DNA of 64,000 bases. It comes from Pezicula radicicola (Eukaryota; Ascomycota; Leotiomycetes; Helotiales; Dermateaceae). Location: the NCBI GenBank assembly GCA_003008705.1, contig PDUO01000012.1, positions 1,162,673-1,226,672 on the forward strand, written 5' to 3'. Of this stretch, positions 49,501 to 60,853 are shown one piece after another; positions within the stretch are counted from its first letter, which is position 1; each line of letters starts with the position of its first letter. The translations under genes were made by a program, and so were the position numbers. The notes beneath the pieces are model-generated. The model made no database searches, was not told the origin of the DNA, and saw only the letters and a list, made by a program, of their open reading frames with translations.

Positions 49501-52500
49501 CGTCGTCCTCACAGTCGTGGACTTCTACGTCTACGCCTGTGAAGGCGGTGTTCTTGAGAACCATGTCCTATTTCTCAACCGGCAGCGAAGGACTCTCAAT
49601 TCTGTAGTCCTCGACACCCAACCACCAACCGGGGAGCGTTCCAAAAATGATATGGATATCAAGTGCATCATGCGTCGTCTCAACCATCACCAGACTCCCA
49701 CCTGGCTTCAGCAACTTGCGCACATTAGTCATGGTATTCTCCATCGCCGCCGTGGTATGCAAGACTTGACAGGCTACAATCAAGTCATAAGTGCCTTCCT
49801 GGAAGCCCTGCGGCGCCGGATCGGACTCGATATCCAGCTTCTTGTATGAGATCATGTCGCCCCATGCGGCTCCGAACTTCTCTCTGGCGGTTTCAAAGAA
49901 ACCAGATGAGATATCAGTGAAATCATACGACGTAAATCGAGGATTAGCACCATCGCTCAAGGCTTCAAGGACAGAGCTAGTACAGCCACCAGTGCCGCCG
50001 CCAATCTCGAGCACTTTGGAGCGAGGATTCTTGTGTGAGACGAGCTTGACGAGTCTCTTTACTTGCTGGTAGTTTCTCGGTATGCGGAGAGCTTGCTCGT
50101 AGTACCGATAGAGCAACTTCTCTCGCAGTATCAACTCCAGCGGCGCTGTCTCTTTTCGTATAATCGCAATCAAATCCGTCCCAATGCGATGCACCATCTC
50201 GCCATTCACACTCCCATTCTTCACCCTGTCAAGCAGCCCCAGCTTCTCCGTCTCACTAGTCAGATACCACTCCAAGCTATTCGTCCCAAGTTCATTCAGA
50301 CCCGCGAGCTTCTTCTGCTTGTACATCCAATTGTACGATCGTAAATGGTGTGGTAACAGGGATTTGACATCGTCTTCGGAGAGCGCCTCGAGTACAGCGT
50401 GGATGTAGAGATAGCACGCCTTCTTCATATCAAGGATCATCTGGATCTCGACTGGGTCCGATGCGAATTTCATGGGCTCACGAATGGCTTCTTTTGGCAG
50501 GGAGGGGAGATCTTGCGACCAGTGGAGGGCAGAGCAGAGTTTGGTGGCGCCTGACGAGGTTTTTGAGGAGAGTGCGTCGCCAAGGGATTGGCAGTAGAGG
50601 TCTATTACTTCAATCACAGGTGTACACGATGCATCACAGAGCGTAGCTGTCTTGATGGTAGAGTGAAAGCCTTGGGCGCTGCTTCGCAATAGTGTTGAGC
50701 AGGCTCGGAACCTATGACCTGTTCGGCCCATGATACTTGTCGAGACTCTCATAGACTGGATGGTTTGGGGAACCATGGCTGTTGATTGCTTGGAATTTCC
50801 AGAAAGGTTGCTGTATGCAGCTTGGAAGATGGAATCGATGGTTGTTGGATGCAGGATGTGCGGGCTTTCTAGACCGCATGGCATGAGTGATGCTGTGTCG
50901 GCGATGTGGAACGTGGTGAGAGATTGATCTTGGCGGGCTTGGATAGACTCCAGGTTGTTGAATGATGGGCCGTGGTTGATACCAACTGCCTTCATCGCGC
51001 CATAGATGTCGCTAGGATCGATAGGCCTAGGATAGTTGCTCTGACTGAATTGTTCTTCCAATTTCTTGGAGGCTCCGTTCAGACTGCTCCAGTTGGATGC
51101 ATCGACTGTACAAGTCTCGAAATCCACGGCAATGAAGCCCTTGCAATGGGTATTCCAGCTATTAGTATCAACAACAGAGTACACGTGGAACTCCTTCCAG
51201 CCCTTAGCACCGAGCACTTTGTCTTCACTGCAATCTCGCAATGCAAGCTGGACCTTGACACCCTCATCCGATTCCGGAACCACAAGCGCCTTCATGATCT
51301 CAATATCTCTCAGTCACCCGGCTGCCTTCTGCCCAGCAAGATGAGCTAGCTGCTGAGCGGCTTCAATAGCCATACATATGTATCCGGCTCCAGGATAGAC
51401 AATCGTTGCCTGTACCAAATGGTCTCGAACCCAAGGGACGTCTTTGATTCGAATGATGTGTCGCCATGTTGGTGCAAGAGGATTGGTACCCAGAGTAAGA
51501 GATCCGAGGAGGTCGTGTCTACCAAACTCTCTGCTTCGGTGGGCGGAATTGACTCTTGGTTCGAGCCAATGGCTGAGCTGGTGATTCCATGGATAGGAGG
51601 GAAGATTATGTAGCACTGGCAGACCAGCTGGACGCCCGAGTGGGAAATTGACGGCTTTGAGGTCAACTGGATATCCCTGTCCGAGAAGCATTCAGGCGAG
51701 GTTCTGCATCGTCTCGACAGCATTGGCCTTTCGAGTCAAGCAAGAGCCATACACCAATGGTCTCGCTTTGAGCTCAGGAGTCTGAAGAATCTGCCGAATA
51801 GGACCAGCCAAAGCGCCATGAGGCCCAACTTCGACGAGGATATCAAGTGACTTGTTCTCCGTCACGGAGTCAAGACACATGTTCGTCAACGAGCTGACGA
51901 ATTCTACTGGCTGGCACATATTCCTCGCCCAATGCTCAGCCGTCAGATCTCTCGCCGACTTGATTCGTTTCCCAGTCATTGGCGAGGAATAAATGACGTC
52001 TCCGAGTTCTCTCTTCCCAGTCAAGACTCGCTCTAACGCTTCAGTGTATTCAGGTGCAATAGCCTCCATATGATGGCTATGGAATGCCGCCTCAACTATC
52101 ACTCTCCTAGCGAAAACGCCTTTCGCCTTGAGAATCTCCTCAAGCTCCACAACCGCAGGCACATCCCCCGAGACGGTGGAGCTACTGGGCGAATTTACAC
52201 ATGCAACCACCACCTTTCCAGATTTTAGTTGCGCGATGTAGCTGTTCGCTTCGTCTCTGCCAAGACCAACAGCAATCATGCCACCCTTCACCCTTTCTTC
52301 CTCCTCTTCTCGCTTACTCTTTTTATTCATCGCTAGTGCACCACGCATATACACGATCGCCATTGCGGAACGCATGTCGATCCCGCCTGCTGTATATGCT
52401 GCTGCCACTTCGCCGGAAGAATGGCCTGTTACGGATGTAGGATTGATGCCCCACGATCTGAGGAGGCGGACAAGAGCAATTTGCACTGCCGAGCAGAGGG

Positions 52501-54850
52501 GAAGCGACATCTCAGGGAGGTTCACCAGACTGCTTTTCGCATCCTTCGCGAGCTCTTCGATGAGCGACCAAGGAGCGCCGAGGGCTTTGAGTTCAGCCTC
52601 TGATTCCAGGAGAGAGCCTTTGAAGACGGGGTAAGCCCCGATGAGTTCTCGCCCCATAGCGTACCATTGCGCTCCCTGACCCGTAAATACGAAGCCGAGC
52701 TTTGGTTGCTGTGTAGTTCGAGTTGGCTTCAGGAGTTTGGTGTCTAAGGCTTCAATCAACTCTTTGCAACTCCTGGCTGGGACTGCGGCTCTCCAGTTGA
52801 ATAGTGTGCGTCTTTCATCAAGAGTGTAGGCCAGGCTATCGAGGAACTCTTGTTCCACGTCTGAGGAGATGGGTTTAGTTTCAAGGTAGGTCTGGAGGTT
52901 AGAGATTATGGATGTTGTGACGTGCTGGTCCTTCCCGCTCAAGGTGAAGACTCGGAACTTCTCCGTTGTCAAGTCGGTGTGGCCATTCGTGCCATTAGTC
53001 CCATTACTGATCTTCTTGGAAAGGAGATGATCAGACGGCGCATCCAAAATTACATGCCCATTCGTACCTCCATAACCAAAACTATTAATCGATGCCCTCC
53101 GCAACTCCTTCTCATCCCATGGCACCAGCTTTTGCGGGACGCGAATATTCCACTCCTCAAACGGAATTTTAGGATTGAATTTCTCAAAATTGCAATTCGG
53201 TGATATATATCCTTTCTCAAAAGCCATCGCCACTTTGATCACACTCGCTAATCCGCTCGTCGCTTCCAAATGCCCGATATTCGACTTCACGCTGCCGATC
53301 CACAGCGGGCTCTCCTTGGGTCTGTTCTTGGTGAACACGGCGCTGATAGCACCAGCTTCTATCGGATCTCCAGTCGGTGTCCCGGTTCCGTGAGCCTCTA
53401 CGAATGTGGTGTGTAAGGGGTCGAGTCCTACATTGCGGTAGCAAGACCGGATGAGCGCTTCTTGAGCGGCTTGCGATGGCGAGGTGATGGTGGATGTTTT
53501 ACCGTCCTGGTTCAGCCCGGTCTCACGAATCACGGCGCGAATCGGATCGCCATCTCTGAGTGCTGCGTCAAGTGGCTTCAGCACAATCGTCGCGATGCCT
53601 TCGCCGCGAGCGTAACCTTCTGCTCGAGCATCAAAAGCAAAGGACTTTCCCTCGGGCGACAAGAATCTACATATCAGTAAGTAGAATTCCCTCAACTCGC
53701 CAAGTCCCTCAAAAGTCTACGAAAAGGCAAGGAGGTACGAACCCCAAATTCCCCAAAACAACAAACATATCCGGATTCAGAATCAAATTCGCCCCCCCAC
53801 AGATCGCCGTCTCCGCTTCCCCGGTTCTAAGACTCTGGCACGCCATGTGCAGTGCGGTGTGAGAGGTTGAGCAGCCGGTGTCGACGGTTACAGAGGGTCC
53901 GCGCAGGTCGAAGAAATGAGATATGCGATTCGAGAACATGGCTGCTCCATTGCCGGTTACGAAGTAACGGGGTATCGTGTCCGGGTCCTAGAGTGGATGT
54001 TAGTGACTGTTTCTTGAGAAATGGGAGAGAGCCAAGTGGCTGGTCTGTAGAAATTTTCTTATGGATATTGATTTTGGTGGTAAAAATAGAAAGAGGGAGA
54101 CAAGGGAGTTCTTGACATACCCGTGCTTGCATATCGTGGTAGTCACGGAAAAAGGCACCCGCGAAGACGGACGTTTGTGTTCCTGCTATTTTCTCCAGTG
54201 GGATTCCAGCTGCTCAAGTCAGTATCTTGCTTCTGCATATCAAGCGAGTGTTTGCTCGTTTTGCTTGTCACGCGTACCGTTTTCAAGTGCTTCGAATGTG
54301 CTTTCAAGCTGAAGTCTCAGTTGCGGATCCATACTCTGACCACTTTTAGCTTCTTGCTCTTTCCTGTAGACCACAATTCTCTTACAGTAGCAACTTCTGA
54401 GGAGAAACTGAAAAACGACGCATCAAACAATGATAAGTCATCGTTAACAAAATGTGCGCCTTTTACATTGAACTATATCTTACTGTCAGCTTCCATTTAC
54501 GATGCAAAGGGATCTAAAAAATATCCTACCGTTCCAGGCCGGTCAATTAGTGGATGGTGGAACGATTTCTGGTTGAATCGATCTTCTGGAATGGGAGACC
54601 AGGCGCTTTTTGCGTTGGAAACTAGGCCCCAGAGTTTCTCGGGACTAGTGGCATCACCGGGGAATTTGCAACTCATGCCGATGATGGCAATGGGCATTGT
54701 GGGTTTTTGTGACTTGCCATTAATTGTGTGGCCGTTTATGGAGCTGTCATTGACCCCATTGCCGTTGCTCGTATGGCCATTGACTGCATTGCCATTAACT
54801 GAACCACCGTTGACATTCGAAGTCACGTGGTTTCCGTTTAGTTCGACCAT
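46591..54850 (-). pseudogene. Highly reducing polyketide synthase KS-AT-DH-CMeT-ER-KR-ACP, four in-frame stops
   Basis: Iterative PKS that would build a reduced, methylated acyl chain. Exons 54530-54850, 54386-54472, 54278-54335, 54121-54209, 53743-53987, 47855-53666, 47489-47803 and 46591-47436 keep phase over 2,591 codons. Approximate residues: KS Cys224 in DTGCSTS; AT GHSSGE 683; DH His1016 in [12 protein letters not shown] (Ala where Gly is usual); CMeT IGGGTGG 1489; ER SGGVGQ 2021; KR GGLGGIG 2227; ACP GVDSL 2541. Four stop codons interrupt the long sixth exon: TGA 51692-51694 (codon 925), TGA 51314-51316 (1051), TAG 49568-49570 (1633) and TAG 49010-49012 (1819). Family sequence continues in the same frame straight across each, with no intron available. 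There are no frameshifts and all splice sites are intact, so inactivation looks recent. Confidence 0.9.
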
Positions 54851-55152
54851 TCTGTCTAGTTGTCTTTGTCTCGTCTTTCTCTATTCCTGTGTATGATTCT
54901 CAAAACCTTCTAACTAGTGATACAAAGAGCGTTGGAGAGGTTGAAATTCGCTCTATTCCTGATCCAATGAGATTTGAGCGAAGTCAGTGACTCTACAAAC
55001 CCCTCTATAAAAAAAAAAACTCCGCATATGTATTATGTATATCAAACTCAGCCCCGAGGAGCTCCAGTAACCCTTGGGCCCAACCCAAACTCGCAGTCTC
55101 AGATCGCTGGGCCCTTCTGCGCCTCCACGATTCTCTCTGTTCTGTGTTGACA

Positions 55153-55212
55153 AGGACCCGAGTATCAGCTAAGCGAGAAACAAAAAGGGGCTCGCTAACC
55201 GACTCGGGTCCT
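55153..55212. promoter_or_regulatory. Inverted pair of ACTCGGGTCCT motifs between HR-PKS and P450
   Basis: AGGACCCGAGT at 55153-55163 and its exact reverse complement ACTCGGGTCCT at 55202-55212, with an inner inverted pair AGCGAG (55172-55177) / CTCGCT (55191-55196). The site sits in the 430-base divergent promoter, 69 bases before the P450 ATG and 303 before the HR-PKS ATG. It may be a dimeric regulator site or a hairpin. Confidence 0.65.
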
Positions 55213-55280
55213 GCACACTCACTTAGAGCTTTTGAGCTGGACGCCTCATCACAGCCATTCCACACCGCATCGTCGTCGCC

Positions 55281-57060
55281 ATGGCTTTCCTCTCGAGTCT
55301 CCAGACTCAATTACTCGGATTTGTCTACAGACACTACCTCACAATCCTCCTTCCTACCATCATCATCTACGTCGGCCTCACTATCCACAGCTATGTGCGT
55401 CTACGACACATCCCTGGGCCTTTCTGGGCATCTGTCTCCAACTTCCCCAGATTAGGATGGGTCATGACCAAACGCTCGCAGCACATCCACATGGACTTAC
55501 ACAAAAAATACGGTAAACTGGTACGCATCGGTCCTAATGTCGTCTCGGTTGGCGACCCTGCTGCTATACCAGAGATCTACACCTTCACCGGCAAATTCGC
55601 CAAATCCGATTACTACAAAGTGCTCACTCCCTTCTCGAAAGGCCAAGTGATCCCCATGATGTTTGCCACACAAGACGAATCTATTCACCGCATGTTACGG
55701 CGCCCGGTAGCAGGGATTTATAGTTTGAGTAACTTAGTGGGCTTTGAACAGTTCGTGGATACGACGATTGAGGTTTTCTGGAAACAGCTGGATGAGCGGT
55801 TTGTGAAGACAGGTGAGGCTTGTGATTTGAGTGTCTGGTTGCAGCGGTTCGCGTTTGATGTTATGGGCGAGATTACTTTTAGTAAGAGATTGGGGTTTTT
55901 GGAAAATCCGGAGAAGATTGGAAAATTGATGGACTTGATTTGGTTACATTTTCAGTATGCTTCGATGGTACGTGAAACGATTTGCCGGTCACTCTGCGTA
56001 AAGTGGTGGATTCCGAGCTGAGAGCAGAGTTTAATAGGCAGGGCAAATTCCCTGGATTGACAAATTCCTGATGAAGAATCCCATCCGAGGCTTGATTCCC
56101 ATGCCAGAGCATCCAGTTCTGCACTTGGCGTTTACGGAAATAGCCGCAAGAAGAAAGCTAATGAAGGAGTCTGGAAAGAGTACTGAGACCTTTGATGACC
56201 CAGAACTCGACCGCAGAGACTTTCTCTCTCGTTTCTTGGAAGCTCGGGATAATGATCCGAGTCTCCCGGACTGGTGAGTCTGACGTTCATAAGACCGTCG
56301 ATTTGAGAAGTACTGACATGCAACCCAAGGACGCTCCAAGCCTGGACCCTCTCCAACGTCACCGCCGGCTCGGACACCACCGCCATCACGCTCCGCACCA
56401 TAATCTACAATCTCCTCAAACACCCCTCCTCCCTCCAAAAACTGCACGCCGAGCTCCAACTCGCGTCCCACGAGAACCGTCTCTCAAATCCTGTGACTTG
56501 GAAACAAACACAGAAAATGCCATACCTAGATGCATGTATCCAAGAAGCGGGACGTATACACCCGGCTTTTGGACTTAGTCTGGAGAGAGTGGTGCCGAAG
56601 GAGGGAGCGGTGATTTTTGGGGAGAGACTGGAGGCCGGGACTGTGGTGGGAGTGAATCCGTGGGTGGCGCATTATGATAAGGGGACTTTTGGGGCCGATG
56701 TTGAGAGTTGGAGGCCGGAGAGATGGTTGTGTGATGAGCCGACTAGGAGGAGAATGGAGAAAGCTTTACTTACTGTGAGTTGTTAACATCCCCTTCTCCC
56801 ACCCTTTCTCTCATGTTATCTCCTATATTCTTGAGTTAAATGATATCTGAGACTGATGGGGTGGATCTTAGTTTGGAGCAGGAAACAGGACGTGTATCGG
56901 AAAGAATATCTCGCTGTTGGAGATCTACAAGCTGGTTCCGACGCTGTTCTTGAATTATAAGGTTGAGTTGGCGGTAGATGAGTGGAGGGTCGAGAGCTCG
57001 TGGTTCGTGCATCAGCGAGATATCAAGGTTTTACTTACAAAGAGGGAGAAATTGGCTTGA
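55281..57060 (+). CDS. Cytochrome P450 monooxygenase
   Basis: Microsomal haem-thiolate oxygenase, likely hydroxylating or otherwise oxidising the polyketide. Exons 55281-55967, 56038-56273, 56330-56774 and 56872-57060 give 518 residues. An N-terminal membrane anchor (LTILLPTIIIYVGLTI) is followed by the Pro-rich hinge HIPGPFW, the oxygen-binding helix TAGSDTTA, the ExxR motif EAGR near residue 380, the WRPERW block and the haem ligand Cys464 in FGAGNRTCIG. Overall type resembles the pisatin demethylase / benzoate hydroxylase-like fungal P450s, but the subfamily is not certain. It is divergent from the HR-PKS with the inverted motif pair between them. No lesion. Confidence 0.92.
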
Positions 57061-57319
57061 GTAGTGGTAGTTAGTTAAATAGAACTCGAGAAGGTAAATT
57101 AACACGATACTGATTAAGTCCAGTTTACAAGCTTGATAAAATTTTCTTTACCTCTTTTAATTGTCTCTTTTTTAAGCAAACCACTTTTTTAAAAGGGATT
57201 TATTCACGCATGGTTGAATTTGACCAACAAGATCTCATCTACTAAGGATACTGAATATTTCTCTAGGATTTTTAAACCGCTTCTTGATTTTCTAGTAAAA
57301 ACTAATTTATTAGCATAAT

Positions 57320-59495
57320 CTATAGATCCTTTCCTTTCCTCGTCGCCTCTTCCTTCTCCCTCAAAAACCGTCTTAAGATCTTTCCACTTGAACTCTTCGG
57401 GATACTATATACGAACTCCACTCCGCCTTTTAGCCACTTGTATCTCGCTTTATGTAACTCAACATGTTTCTGGATATCCCTCTTCAGCTCGTCATCCCCC
57501 AAATCCTCCTCAGCACCTTCTATCGAAGCTACCTTGACGACATAAGCCTTTGGTAACTCGCCAGACTCTTCGTCTAGAACCTGGATCACTGCGCAGTCGG
57601 AAACCGAAGGGTGAGTGAGGATGTGCGCTTCTAGTTCGGCCGGCGCTACTTGGTATCCCTGTTTTTAATTGTTAACCAACTCTCTCCATTTCCAGAGAAG
57701 AGAAAGAGACGCTCTCACCTTAACTTTGATCAATTCCTTAATCCGATCCGTGATAAAAACATGTTCATTCCCCTCTGGACTCACTCTCATCACCGCCTCA
57801 TCACCCGTCCTCATCCAGCCATCCACAAACGTCTCCCTGTTTGCTTCCTCATTATCGAGGTAGCCCATGAATAGGGAAGGAGATTTTAGAAGTAACTCTC
57901 CTGGTTCGTCGTGTCCTGTGATGTATTTCCCGTCTACATTGATTAGGCGCGCTTGGAAGCCAGGGATGAGCACACCGCAGGAACCGGCCCAGGAGTCGGA
58001 GGCAGAGGACGTGAAGGAGATGACGCCGCAGCCTTCGGTGGAGCCTGGTACATATTATCAGTATTTTTATGATATTTTTGTCTGCTTTAAAGGAAACACC
58101 ATTTTGGGAAGAAAGTACCGTAGCCTTGCCTCAAAAACAACTTGGGCCATAGCTCCTCCAACTTTAAGACTGTTTCTCTGCCTAATGGAGCTGCTCCAGT
58201 CGTCACCACTGTCACGCTCGTCAAATCATGTTAATCTAGAAGCGGTTTATTCTGGATCATCCTGACAATGAGAGGGGGTACCTTTTTCTCATGAGCGCTT
58301 TGTTTGCTTCACTAATAAAACTGACTCTGTTTGGGGACTTACTAGAAAGAGGTTGTTGATCCGGAAGTTTTCAATGGAAGTCAGAAAGAGAGACATGTCA
58401 AATTTGGGTAGTACGATCACGCTATCTCCTTGATAGATAGAGAGGAGTGCAATGACCACAAGACCGTAAATATGACTAAACGGCAGTAAACCAAGTCCGA
58501 TTTCGGTGTATGGAGAGGTTGATGTATGATCTGCATGGCTTTTTCTTCGGGCCTTGTCGAAGATATGCAGTTAGAGGGTGCTAGATATGATATTTTTGTG
58601 AGATAGCATTACTACTTTCTAGTTCCACTTCGTCAGTTCCACTCTCTAGAGGGAGGGAAGAACCTACAGGCATTCCACTCGTACCACTTGAAAAACACAG
58701 AATGGCAACTCTTTTTGCTCCCTCGCCCTTTTCAAGTTTGAACGATTTCAACACCGGTAGAGTAGCACCTTGCTCTATGAGCGAGCTCACGAGCTTCACA
58801 TCACTTAGCTCATTCTCGCTAGACGAAGACAGAGACGGCGTCTCAAGGATATAGACCTTGTCTGTTGGTATACCGGCTGTTTTTACTGCTTCCAATGCAG
58901 TAGGGAGAAGAGGAATGCAAGTAAAGATACATTTTGCACCCGAGACTTTGATCTGGTCTGCCAATTCCTCGGCGTTGGACGCTGCATTCATGAGCGCGGG
59001 TAGACCACCCAGCCGGTGGAGGGCACAGAGAAGGGCTATTGTGTCAAGCTATGTTCTCTTCATCAGCTTAATTTTTTTACCTCATACTCATTTTGATCTT
59101 GTAATATAGAGTGAAGAGAGCCTTACAGAATTCAAACTAAACACCGCTCCAACTTTCTCAAACTCCCCTGCCTCAACCTTCCACCCTAGCTCTCGCTCCA
59201 ATGCTCTCGCCAAATATTCCACTCTCTCCCTCACCTCCTTAATAGCATAGCTCTTTCCCGTCACTGCACATACAAATGGATGTTTACTCTTTTCAAAAGC
59301 TTGTCTTCCATATTGTGAATCGAGCATGAAGTCACATACCGTAACATCATCTGGCGCCTCATCATCTTGAAACTTCGGAACATGGGTCGGGGGCAGAAAA
59401 TTTATTAATGGTGGTGGTGCTGCTGCTGGCATTTGGAGCGAGAATAATAGTTGCCACACAAAGTTCACAGCGCTAGAGAACATGCTGAGGACCAT
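57320..59495 (-). pseudogene. Acyl-CoA ligase (4-coumarate-CoA ligase-like), two in-frame stops
   Basis: Adenylate-forming ligase activating a carboxylic acid as its CoA ester. Six exons (59127-59495, 58668-59048, 58343-58618, 58119-58281, 57719-58044, 57320-57658) keep phase over 618 codons. Visible: FSSGTSGMP with the rest of the loop (KVVMLSHKN) after a 49-base intron, LPFSHIYG, TTGAAPLG, GYGSTEG, the hinge TDRIKELIKVKGYQVAPAE and the C-terminal lysine block PKSSSGKILRR. TAA at 58571-58573 (codon 266) follows the loop, and TAA at 58231-58233 (codon 359) precedes the TTGAAPLG block. Both sit where relatives commonly have Gln or Lys, and homology continues in the same frame. A role in linking the HR-PKS product to the SAT domain of the NR-PKS is inferred. 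Confidence 0.85.
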
Positions 59496-60853
59496 GTTGA
59501 TTTTCGGAAAGCATTCACATTACCCCCCTACTCAGTAGTTTGGAGGCTTATACCTAATTGAATGCTAAAACCAAGCTCTCAATTATCCCGTATAGCGAAA
59601 TAGAGAAATCCAAAGAAACCGATGTAGTAGCTTGAGCTTACTCTCTCTGTATCATCCAATATTATCTCATCCCAATAACGCAATGGCCCTCACCCTTGAG
59701 CTGAGAACGATTTAGACGAGATGCAGCGTGTTGTATCCGGGTCCGGCTGATTTCGTTTGCACCCTTATGCTTACTTCTCGTGCATCACAGCAGCAGTGAC
59801 GCGTACAGCAAGAGATAAGATTGGTTAGAGAGAAAAGAGGCGCAGTATGATTGTCGTGTATGCAAACTGCACTCTCCAAGCATGCCGTCCTGCCAACAGT
59901 ACGGATGGGTGCATGCTTAGGGTGAGATAAGAGCAATTTATCCTTACCTCCTAGCTTTGCATTGCAGCACAATAAGGTATTTACGGCGGCTATTAGGTTA
60001 TGATGTGAATGGTGTATTCTTACACGAGAGCCACGCTGACTGGTGGAACTGAGGTCGCTGGTTTTGCGGGGTGTGGTTTGGGTAGTGGTTCCTAGAAATC
60101 GAAAGATTTTGAAATAATTCAGATTCCAGATTATGCAAATACTCTGCAGGCGTGCCCTAGCAGGCAAACACACAAAAAACTTACGAAAATACAACTAATT
60201 TTTTTCTTCTTAATAACATTATACGGAAGAGCTTTCTATATATATCTTCGCTACTTAGTTATCTTGTTGGTAAAGGGCTCTCTGGCTGCGATATATCGGG
60301 GCTATTTCAGGGGATCCGGAAAAACTTGCAATGAGTAAGGCAGCAAAACTAGGCTTCGGGTAGTACTGTAGCTTTTACTATTGGTGTACTATATGTAGTA
60401 AGATTGTTGCCTCGGGGCCTTGAAATCATGATCTGATCAGGACATGGATTTGTCGCAGGCTTTTGGGTCTTGCTTGGCATTTATCATGAACGGCGTGAGA
60501 TGTTGGGTAAGTTAATTGGAAATTGCGCTATGATGGTCTGGCCTAGTGATTATGAACACTGCGGGCAGTAAGTAGCCATATTTGATGGGCCATGATGTTT
60601 GTATGTAAAATCCAAAGCTGAAGGTTTAGTGGGACCATTGAGGTCAAAAATAAGAATCTGATTAAGATATGAGTAAATATAAGTAGCACTTTGTTTTTTT
60701 CACGTCAGATTACCATCGAGTGGGCGTACGATGAGTATTAATGATCTTCAACCTGTGTTATTCCAAAGGGGGGGGGGGGGCTTAGAACGCAGCAGTGACA
60801 GATGCGATTTAAACTATATTTTCAACTATAGTAGCCTAAATAGACTTAAGAAC
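59496..60853. other. Intergenic interval, ligase promoter and oxygenase 3' side
   Basis: About 1.36 kb. An open frame of 160 codons on the minus strand (59712-60194) has no domain and odd composition and is not accepted. A G12 run lies near 60768-60780. Confidence 0.4.
59737..59746 (+). promoter_or_regulatory. CCGGGTCCGG motif upstream of acyl-CoA ligase
   Basis: A variant of the cluster motif (CGGGTCC core kept), 242 bases upstream of the ligase start. Weaker than the exact TCGGGTCC copies. Confidence 0.45.

Noticed and set aside
49568..49570. Explaining the TAG in the HR-PKS by an intron
   Set aside because: No donor and acceptor pair of workable length surrounds it, and flanking residues align to the family without a gap.
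46591..54850. Treating the HR-PKS as several separate genes split at the stops
   Set aside because: The pieces fall in one frame, in correct domain order, and meet inside linkers or domains with no promoter or start context, so one disrupted gene is the simpler reading.
59712..60194. 160-codon open frame on the minus strand
   Set aside because: No domain, odd composition (His/Cys/Ser-rich), no splice support, lies in a promoter interval.
60766..60781. G-run near 60770 as a functional G-quadruplex
   Set aside because: A single G run without spaced partners; probably just slippage.
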